From assembly GCA_021785155.1 (NCBI GenBank), contig JAJYGE010000600.1, positions 1-10,773 on the forward strand: a stretch of DNA of 10,773 nucleotides. The letters run 5' to 3'. Made by a program: the position numbers and the translations under genes. The DNA is from Planctomycetota bacterium (lineage in GTDB: Bacteria; Planctomycetota; Phycisphaerae; WQYP01). Positions 4,769-10,773 of this stretch are shown here, piece after piece. The notes under the pieces are model-generated. The model worked only from the letters and a program-made list of their open reading frames with translations. It had not been told where the DNA came from and made no database searches. Every line of letters begins with the position of its first letter. Position 1 is the first letter of the stretch.

Positions 4769-7381
4769 ATGGTACAGTTTCTCCGGAGTTTTCGTCACTT
4801 TCGGCGGTTCTTTTTCTTTGCCACGGTGCTGGCGGGATTGTGGTTTGTGGCCCACGCTGCCGCAGGACAGGGCACCAAAGCCCACGGGCCAACATTTCAT
4901 TCATCGCATGTGATATCCACATTCAAACCGTTCGGCTTTTTATGGTCGCCGCACTTTTCCGGCTATGAACGGATCGCTCTTTTTGCGGTCGCCGCTATTG
5001 CCATTCTCGCGCTGTTGTATGCCGCATATCTTATGCGTTTTATCAGCCGGGCGGATCGCGGCACCATCCGGATGCAGGAAATCGCCAAGGCCATCAGGGA
5101 AGGTTCCAAAGCATATTTGAGCCGTCAGCGCAACACCTTGCTGCCAATTATCGCCATCATCGCCTTGCTGCTTCTGATAACCGCCAATTGGCATTCACAA
5201 CTTGGGGCCAGCTTGCCGATTGGCCGGGCGCTGGCGTTTGTTGTCGGGGCGTTGTTCTCTTTGACTGTTGGAACTGTGGGTATGTTCCTGGCCACGCGCG
5301 GCAATCTAAGCGTGGCCGCCGCTGCCGCCAATGAGGGGTTTGGAAAAGCGCTGCGGCTGGGTTATCGCACCGGCACGGTAACCGGCATCCTGATTGACGG
5401 CCTGGGTCTGCTGGGAGCCACATTTATTTTCATGTATTACGGAGATCGCGCACCGGATGTGCTGCTGGGCTTCGCGTTCGGCGGCACGCTGATCGCGTTG
5501 TTCATGCGTGTCGGCGGCGGCATTTATACCAAAGCCGCGGATGTGGGGGCGGATCTGGTTGGAAAAATTGAAAAAGACATTCCCGAGGATGATCCGCGGA
5601 ACGCCGCCACCATTGCCGATAATGTAGGGGACAATGTGGGAGATTGCGCCGGAATGGCGGCGGATATTTTTGAAAGCTATGAAGTCACGCTGGTGGCGGC
5701 GATGATTCTGGGCTGGGCCAGTTTTGGGCATAAGGGCGTGCTGTTTCCACTTTTAGTACAGGCCATCGGCGTGGTGTCGGATATTATTTCCACCTCCAGT
5801 GTGCGGGCCCCGGCGAAAGGTGGCGTGAAGGAGGCAATGCAATCGTTGAACTTCGGATTCCGTCTGGGTTCCATCTTATGCACCATCGGGTTCTTCATAT
5901 TGGGCTTTTTCTATCTGCGGTTCAATACGGCGGCCTTATCGGCCAACCACACGCTCGCGGTTGTTGAGGCTCATACGCCCGGATGGGCCTCCATGGGGAT
6001 TGCCGGTCTGGATATGCGTCCGGCTGTCGCGGCGTTTGTCGGCCTGATTCTGGCATTGCTGTTGAATTTAAGCACAGAATACTTTACCGGTACCGAACAC
6101 GGCCCCGTGCAGGGTCTGGTGCGCGCCTGCTCCACCGGACACGCCACCAACATTATTCAAGGTCTGGCCACCGGGTTGGAAAGCAGTGTCATGGCGATTC
6201 TAATAATCGCCGGCAGCATTCTCACCAGTGTGCTGATCTTCTCTCATACCAATCCGATTTTTGTCGCCTATGGCGTGGCCATGTGCGGCATCGGCATGTT
6301 AAGTTTGACCGGCAATACCATCAGCATGGATGTATTCGGTCCGGTGGCGGACAACGCCAACGGCATTGGTGAAATGGGTTATGATCGTCAGGAGATGGGC
6401 GAGGCAAAATATCAGGCCGCGCGGGAAGTGTTATCTGATCTGGACTCCACGGGCAACACCACCAAAGCCATCACCAAGGGCATTGCCATCGGCAGCGCGG
6501 TCATCGCTTCGGTGAGTCTGTTTGCCTCTTTCATCACCATCATCGGTTCGGGGGGCCGCTCGGATCATGCCCACTTGAGCGAAGCGATTTATCGCGGCGT
6601 ATCGGGTGTACTGAATTTATCCGATCCGCTTTTATTTATCGGGTTGCTGATCGGCGGAGCGGTTCCATTTTTATTCAGTGCCATGACCATTCGCGCGGTG
6701 GGGCGGGCGGCCTTTTTAATTGTCCACACCTGCCGCGAGCAATTCCGCGACAAGGAAATCTGGGCCGGGACAAAAAAACCGGATTATGCCAAGGTTGTAA
6801 ACATCTGCACGCTCGAAGCGCAAAGAGAACTCATCGGTCCGGGCATTCTGGCGGTGCTCGCGCCGGTGCTGGTTGGGTTTTCCCTGGGGGCCATGGCACT
6901 GGCCGGATTTTTGGCGGGGGCAATTCTTTCGGGCCAGCTCCTGGCGGTATTCATGGCCAACGCGGGCGGAGCCTGGGATAACGCCAAAAAAGTTGTGGAA
7001 TGCGAACCGCGCGACCTTGAAAAGCAAACCGGTAAAGGCTCGGATCGGCATAAGGCCAGCGTTACCGGTGACACCGTTGGCGATCCGTTGAAAGATACCG
7101 CCGGCCCCGCCATCAATCCGCTGATTAAAGTCATGAATATGGTTTCTCTTTTAATTATTCCCCTGGTGTTGCCGTTTGATCGTGGATTGGTGCATCAGAT
7201 CACGGCCACCGTCCCCGGCTTCGCGGGGGTGGAAATGTCGTATGATATCTGGATTCCATGGATGGTCAGCGCGGTATGCGCTCTGGCGCTTGGATGGGCT
7301 ATCTACCGATCCCGGCACGAGACATCGGATGTTCTGGCGATGGAAACAGAAGGCCGGGAAGATACGAATCTGCGCCTCTGA
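4769..7381 (+). CDS. hppA: K+-independent membrane-bound H+-translocating pyrophosphatase
   Basis: This integral membrane enzyme hydrolyses cytosolic pyrophosphate and uses the energy to pump protons outward. The protein is 870 residues with many hydrophobic spans. The pyrophosphate and Mg2+ binding motifs are all present: DVGADLVGK (258-266), DNVGDNVGD (284-292), DVFGPVADNANGI (521-533), and the C-terminal GGAWDNAKK (733-741) and GDTVGDPLKDTAGP (767-780). At the position that separates subfamilies the sequence is GNTTKAIT (562-569). Lys566 and Thr569 are the signature of the K+-independent, proton-pumping class; K+-dependent enzymes carry Ala there. Compared with the usual bacterial length of about 650-800, there is an N-terminal extension: an extra hydrophobic segment (about 14-32), then a His/Gly-rich linker (33-65) before the first core helix. 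The ATG at 4769 has only GGTGG/GGAAG close by, a weak site. No clear terminator follows; the convergent gap carries repeat copy B. Confidence 0.95.
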   Translation: MVQFLRSFRHFRRFFFFATVLAGLWFVAHAAAGQGTKAHGPTFHSSHVISTFKPFGFLWSPHFSGYERIALFAVAAIAILALLYAAYLMRFISRADRGTIRMQEIAKAIREGSKAYLSRQRNTLLPIIAIIALLLLITANWHSQLGASLPIGRALAFVVGALFSLTVGTVGMFLATRGNLSVAAAAANEGFGKALRLGYRTGTVTGILIDGLGLLGATFIFMYYGDRAPDVLLGFAFGGTLIALFMRVGGGIYTKAADVGADLVGKIEKDIPEDDPRNAATIADNVGDNVGDCAGMAADIFESYEVTLVAAMILGWASFGHKGVLFPLLVQAIGVVSDIISTSSVRAPAKGGVKEAMQSLNFGFRLGSILCTIGFFILGFFYLRFNTAALSANHTLAVVEAHTPGWASMGIAGLDMRPAVAAFVGLILALLLNLSTEYFTGTEHGPVQGLVRACSTGHATNIIQGLATGLESSVMAILIIAGSILTSVLIFSHTNPIFVAYGVAMCGIGMLSLTGNTISMDVFGPVADNANGIGEMGYDRQEMGEAKYQAAREVLSDLDSTGNTTKAITKGIAIGSAVIASVSLFASFITIIGSGGRSDHAHLSEAIYRGVSGVLNLSDPLLFIGLLIGGAVPFLFSAMTIRAVGRAAFLIVHTCREQFRDKEIWAGTKKPDYAKVVNICTLEAQRELIGPGILAVLAPVLVGFSLGAMALAGFLAGAILSGQLLAVFMANAGGAWDNAKKVVECEPRDLEKQTGKGSDRHKASVTGDTVGDPLKDTAGPAINPLIKVMNMVSLLIIPLVLPFDRGLVHQITATVPGFAGVEMSYDIWIPWMVSAVCALALGWAIYRSRHETSDVLAMETEGREDTNLRL

Positions 7382-7473
7382 TCGCCCCGGCGGTGCTGAC
7401 GAACAATACGCCATCGCGCTAGCGCGCCAAAGGCCGGCGGGCACCGCGCCAGAAATTGCCGGTTGCTCTTGAT
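7382..7473. other. Convergent gap left part with palindromic sequence
   Basis: Between the hppA stop and repeat copy B there is no gene. A perfect 12-bp palindrome CGCGCTAGCGCG (7415-7426) sits between GCGGTGC (7390-7396) and its inverse GCACCGC (7441-7447), so the region could form a branched hairpin. There is no T-run, so a terminator role is only a guess. Confidence 0.4.
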
Positions 7474-7607
7474 GTAACCTTTCACAGACCGCCGGCTGAC
7501 ACCTGGTGGGGCATGTGTTCTTACCTGCATCCATGACCGCGGCAGACCTGACAGCCCGCACCACAAAAGACAACAGCGTGGTAGAAGCCAAGCCGTGCAT
7601 GGTTATG
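7474..7607 (+). mobile_element. 133-bp inverted-repeat element, copy B (MITE-like)
   Basis: A second, more decayed copy of the element, in the opposite orientation to copy A, in the gap between two convergent genes. It has the same 133-base length and aligns without gaps (about 92 of 133 identical). The best conserved blocks are GTAACC at the left end, TTCTTACCTGCATC (7518-7531), CGGCAGAC (7540-7547) and CCGCACCACAAAA (7556-7568). Its outer arms (7474-7489 and 7591-7606) pair at 10 of 16 positions, against 16 of 16 in copy A. It is flanked by TCTTGAT (7467-7473) and TCCTGAT (7608-7614). This near-perfect 7-bp direct repeat sits at exactly the same offsets as the one around copy A, so the unit may be 7474-7607. 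It is older than copy A by its divergence. Confidence 0.68.
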
Positions 7608-7638
7608 TCCTGATTATTCCGCCTGTCCAACGGCCTGG

Positions 7639-9459
7639 TTATTCCGTAACGCGCAAGGCCACCAGGGTGGTGTCATCGGTACGGCGATTGAGACCCACGA
7701 AGCGGCGCGTTTCCCAGATCATATTCTGACATATCTGTTCGGCGGTGCAATTGCCGCAGCGCAGGAGTGTTTCCCGTACCCGGGCTTTGCCGAACTTTTC
7801 TCCACTATAATTTACCGCATCGCTCAACCCGTCGGTATAAATGAAAATCAGATCACCGGTTTGCAATTGCAGCACTTCCTTGACGTAACGCTCCGACGCA
7901 TCCACGCCCAGCACCATTCCGCCGGTGGAAAGTTCCTGAATCATTCCGTTGCGCACCAGAAGCGCCGGATCGTGTCCGGCGGCACAATAGGTAAGCTGGC
8001 GCCGGGCGTAATTCAAGGTGCCGTACCAGAGGGTGATGAATTCATTACTGCGGGTGTCGGCAACCATGGCGCGATTGACACGGGCGATGATTTCATCGAG
8101 ATCGTAAATGTCATTGGCATAAGCGCGTATCGCGGCCCGGACCGACGCCATTAACAGTGACGCGGGCAGTCCTTTTCCAACAACATCGGCCACGGCAATT
8201 CCCAACGTGGAGGTGCCGAACTCAATGAAGTCATAAAAATCACCGCCAAGTTCAAAGCACGGGGCATAAAGAGCCGCGATATCAAAGCCGGGCACATGCG
8301 GCGCTCCGGATGGAATCATGCGCCGCTGGACTTCAGCCGCGATCTGCACCTGCCGCTGGAGGCGCTCTTTCTCCACCGTTTCCTGCTGCAGACGGGCATT
8401 TTCGATGGCGGCGGCGGCCTGTCCGGAAATAGATTGCAGAAGCTTGACTTCAAAATCAGAAAATTCCTTGCGCTCGGCGGAATAAACGCGCAACACGCCG
8501 ATGGGGCGATCCTTGTAGATCAGGGCAGTGCAAAGGACGGATACGATGCCCTCACGGCGGCCATCATCGTGGTAGATGATCCTCGGATCTGTGGCCATAT
8601 CCGAAATGTATACCACTTTGCCGTCCAATGCCTCACGGTCAATGCCGCTCTGGCGCAACAGGATGGGGCCTTTGCGCAGATATGTTTCCGAGAGGTTGTA
8701 GACGCTTTTTATGATCAGTTCATCGCGCTGGTCATCCAACAGGCGCAGCGAGCAGGCTTTTACATTCAATGCCTGTGCCACGCTGAGCGTAACGCGATCC
8801 AGTGTCTGCTGCAATCCGCGCGCTTCGGTGAGCATATTGGAAATATTAAAAAGTGTTGATAGTTCAATAATTCTGCGGCGTAATTGAATTTCCTGTTCGC
8901 ACAGCCGTGATATGGCGTTGGCCAGAAGATACAGGAACTGGACACTGGCCGTGCGTTGTACCAGTGATTCCTGATTCACCGCGTCAATAATCAACCGCAC
9001 CTGTCCCGGTGGAAGTTGAAGTTTTTCCGCCAGATCATTAATGGCGGCGGTACGCACGGGTGCCGCTTTTGCGGGTTCAATGACAATACTGCCAAGTCTA
9101 TGCCCGCGCACCACAATGGGGGCCGAAAATGGCTGATCCAGACCTGCGTCCCCTTCTTTGTTTCGGTGCGATGCGGCAATGGCCGCGGACCGGGTTTGAA
9201 AGCGTTTGCTCACTGTCGTATGCGTCAGCGGGACACCCGCCGCATCCAGAATCGTCGCCTTGACGCGCGCCACCGACGCCAGAGAATCCTGTATATCCTG
9301 CAGTGTTGCGGAATCAATGTAATCCGTCAGCCGCGCCGACGGATCAAGACCTTCGTCCACTTCAGTGGCGGCGATATTGTTTGCATCGGCGCGCACAACC
9401 CCTGCGTCGGGATCCAATCCGGCGACATCATCCGTTTGAGGAATGTCAAATTGCGTCAC
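7639..9459 (-). CDS. PP2C-type (SpoIIE/RsbU) serine phosphatase with PocR-like and GAF sensor domains
   Basis: A 606-residue cytosolic signalling phosphatase. After an acidic, probably disordered N-terminus (2-40) comes a PocR-like sensory region (about 42-130: LTDYIDSATLQDIQDSL, then ILDAAGVPLTHTT, then APIVVRGHRLGSIVI). Next are a helical linker (about 140-200), a GAF domain (about 200-352), a short coiled coil (354-380) and a SpoIIE/PP2C domain (about 390-606). Metal-binding and catalytic motifs are intact: GGDFYDF (405-411), ADVVGKGLPASLLMA (424-438), AGHDPALLV (494-502), YTDGLSDAVN (541-550) and RTDDTTLV (593-600). Such enzymes usually dephosphorylate an anti-sigma-factor antagonist (STAS protein) in partner-switching pathways; none is encoded here. 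The frame is open up to 9555, but the GTG at 9459 is chosen. It overlaps the TGA of the upstream gene as GTGA, is preceded by GGGGA (9464-9468), and avoids a 100-bp overlap. The PocR-like part lacks the cysteines usually found in PocR domains. Confidence 0.88.
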   Translation of the reverse strand: MTQFDIPQTDDVAGLDPDAGVVRADANNIAATEVDEGLDPSARLTDYIDSATLQDIQDSLASVARVKATILDAAGVPLTHTTVSKRFQTRSAAIAASHRNKEGDAGLDQPFSAPIVVRGHRLGSIVIEPAKAAPVRTAAINDLAEKLQLPPGQVRLIIDAVNQESLVQRTASVQFLYLLANAISRLCEQEIQLRRRIIELSTLFNISNMLTEARGLQQTLDRVTLSVAQALNVKACSLRLLDDQRDELIIKSVYNLSETYLRKGPILLRQSGIDREALDGKVVYISDMATDPRIIYHDDGRREGIVSVLCTALIYKDRPIGVLRVYSAERKEFSDFEVKLLQSISGQAAAAIENARLQQETVEKERLQRQVQIAAEVQRRMIPSGAPHVPGFDIAALYAPCFELGGDFYDFIEFGTSTLGIAVADVVGKGLPASLLMASVRAAIRAYANDIYDLDEIIARVNRAMVADTRSNEFITLWYGTLNYARRQLTYCAAGHDPALLVRNGMIQELSTGGMVLGVDASERYVKEVLQLQTGDLIFIYTDGLSDAVNYSGEKFGKARVRETLLRCGNCTAEQICQNMIWETRRFVGLNRRTDDTTLVALRVTE

Positions 9460-9468
9460 GGTTTCCCC
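9456..9468 (-). promoter_or_regulatory. GTGA start/stop overlap with ribosome binding site (translational coupling)
   Basis: On the minus strand the GTG start (9459-9457) of the phosphatase and the TGA stop (9458-9456) of the TPR gene share the four bases GTGA. GGGGA at 9468-9464 lies four bases upstream. The arrangement implies translational coupling and decides the phosphatase start. Confidence 0.7.
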
Positions 9469-10773
9469 GATCCCGCTGTGCCAGCGGCCTTGTTGGTATC
9501 CGCTTTCATCCAGGCCTTCTTCAGAATTACCGGCCATGGGCCGCTGTTCTTCCAATTAGCCCAATGATTCAAGGTGGATTTCAGGTCTTTGGTGCGCCCG
9601 GTTTGATAATCCACATAAGCCAGCAGAAAGGCCGCGAGATCACTTTTCTGCGTGAACATCGAATGTAACTGCCGGCGCGTGGCGGTCAGACTGACCTTGG
9701 GTAAAAGCGCATTGAGATCGTAGCGCAGAGCGGTTAATTCCGGATGTCGGCCAAACACAAATTTAAGATTGTACGCGGCACTCTGATACAGCCCCGCTCC
9801 CAGTTCCGCATTGGCCTGACCAACCAAAGGCAACTCGTTGCCGGGCTGCAGTTCAATGGCGCTTTGATAATTTTCGATGGCGGAGACAAATCGTCCGGCT
9901 TTCTGATCCGCTTCAGCCCGCCGCATCAGGTGTCCGAAGTTGCCCGGTGTTCCACCGGCCAGTGAGTTAATCTCGCCGATATTCTGACCGGCCCGCAATT
10001 GTCTGGACAAAGTATTGGAAATGATTCCATTCCCCGTCGACAAAACACCGCCCATTGATCCCTGTTGGGCAGGAAGGAAATTTCCGCTGCCATTGGACAC
10101 ACCAATGAGACGCTGCGACGTAATGGGGGCTATGGGCAAACCAGTGATTGGGTCAATGGTCAGTATCTTATGATGGGTTTTAGCCGTCAGGTCGGTCAGG
10201 GTCATCGCGGGCTTTCCGGGCAGGCCCGGGGCCGTGATGGAGGACGGCTTTCCACCGGCCAGTTCGGTCAGCAGTTGCTGGTACAGGCCGCCGCCTCCGA
10301 TCTGTCCCGGCACACCCTTCACATTCGCCGAGCCGTTAATCGCCACCCCATTTGGGCTGGCGGGTTTAAAGTTGTTGACATTGGCATTAATGGCCTGAGA
10401 ATTGGTTATCCGGCTGGTACCAACCTGAAGTGACGAACCGCCGTTATCACCGCGCTGGGATTGTTTTTCGTGCCTGTCGCTGCTGTTATTTTGCGATGAC
10501 AAGCCAAACGGATTAACCAGTTGGCCTGATATCGGCTGCTGCACGCTGACCTGACGCAATCCAAACAATGGACTGATTTGCCCCACCATCCCGGCGGTTG
10601 AACCTGCTGAAACGCCGGCTGCACCGGGATTGGTATAGGCTGAAACACCCGTGCCGGGCAAAAGTGCGGCGGGGTTCTGCGAGTTGTAGGACGGGTTATA
10701 GGCGGGATTGGTATAAGCCTGACCGTTAATCGCGTTCGGAGCATAGGGGTTGCCACCTTGTCCCATGGGGGTT
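9456..10773 (-). CDS. Low-complexity protein with C-terminal TPR region, probably 5'-truncated
   Basis: From the first visible ATG (10766) 436 residues can be read, but the frame is still open at the window edge. That ATG has no ribosome binding site, and no signal peptide follows, so the real start probably lies outside. Residues 1-60 are rich in Asn, Pro, Tyr, Ala and Gly with irregular NPxY/YTNP-like repeats. Residues 60-265 remain low-complexity (Gly, Ser, Asn, Gln) and look disordered. Residues about 275-345 form tetratricopeptide-type helices (LMRRAEADQKAGRFVSAIENY, then SAIELQPGNELPLVGQANAEL), and a further helical part runs to about 420. TPR repeats usually mediate protein binding. 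The stop codon overlaps the start of the PP2C phosphatase gene, so the two products are probably made together and may interact. No specific function is recognised. Confidence 0.75.
   Translation of the reverse strand, partial: TPMGQGGNPYAPNAINGQAYTNPAYNPSYNSQNPAALLPGTGVSAYTNPGAAGVSAGSTAGMVGQISPLFGLRQVSVQQPISGQLVNPFGLSSQNNSSDRHEKQSQRGDNGGSSLQVGTSRITNSQAINANVNNFKPASPNGVAINGSANVKGVPGQIGGGGLYQQLLTELAGGKPSSITAPGLPGKPAMTLTDLTAKTHHKILTIDPITGLPIAPITSQRLIGVSNGSGNFLPAQQGSMGGVLSTGNGIISNTLSRQLRAGQNIGEINSLAGGTPGNFGHLMRRAEADQKAGRFVSAIENYQSAIELQPGNELPLVGQANAELGAGLYQSAAYNLKFVFGRHPELTALRYDLNALLPKVSLTATRRQLHSMFTQKSDLAAFLLAYVDYQTGRTKDLKSTLNHWANWKNSGPWPVILKKAWMKADTNKAAGTAGSGKP

Noticed and set aside
5306..5731. 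Long minus-strand open frames opposite hppA, mnmE and the phosphatase
   Set aside because: They lie fully within confidently identified genes and show no protein-family features, so they are shadows of the real coding frames.
9460..9555. Phosphatase start at 9555 or 9537
   Set aside because: It would overlap the upstream gene by 82-100 bp; the GTG at 9459 gives a 4-base overlap and has a GGGGA site.

Overview
This window reads as a chromosomal segment of a bacterium with moderately high GC content. It most likely comes from the Planctomycetota (Phycisphaerae-like), with Verrucomicrobiota as the alternative. The reasons are two secreted proteins with PEP-CTERM sorting tails, a ribH-nusB pair, a strongly divergent MnmE, a long vacuolar-type H+-pyrophosphatase, and a TPR protein coupled to a PocR/GAF/PP2C phosphatase. 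The taxonomic call is an inference; no rRNA or other marker settles it.

Layout, left to right. Positions 1-792 (minus strand) hold ribH (lumazine synthase) followed by the 5' part of nusB, which runs off the window edge. A perfect 42-bp palindrome with no loop spans the ribH stop codon and the ribH-nusB gap. Positions 793-1015 hold a 133-bp inverted-repeat element (copy A) and a possible ribH promoter. Positions 1016-1804 (minus) and 2450-3187 (plus) are two divergently transcribed PEP-CTERM surface proteins. They are separated by a 645-bp AT-rich regulatory region with a good sigma70-type promoter for the right-hand gene, and a clear intrinsic terminator follows that gene. Next come mnmE (3338-4690, plus) and hppA (4769-7381, plus). 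A 257-bp convergent gap carries the second copy (B) of the 133-bp element. On the minus strand, a low-complexity/TPR protein (10766 or beyond to 9456) runs through a 4-base GTGA overlap into a PP2C-type phosphatase (9459-7639).

How the genes relate. ribH and nusB are a common housekeeping pair. mnmE and hppA are housekeeping genes (tRNA wobble-uridine modification; pyrophosphate-driven proton pumping). The two PEP-CTERM proteins should be exported and processed by an exosortase system encoded elsewhere. The TPR-phosphatase pair looks like a translationally coupled signalling module.

The most notable discovery is the 133-bp element. Its two copies lie in opposite orientation, 6.5 kb apart, and align over their full length without a gap (92 of 133 positions identical by my hand count). 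It has outer and inner inverted repeats. Both copies are flanked by a 7-bp direct repeat at exactly the same offset (7/7 and 6/7 matches), as expected of a small non-autonomous mobile element. Also notable are the perfect palindrome that appears to have rewritten the end of ribH, and an MnmE whose GTPase motifs have lost residues normally considered essential.
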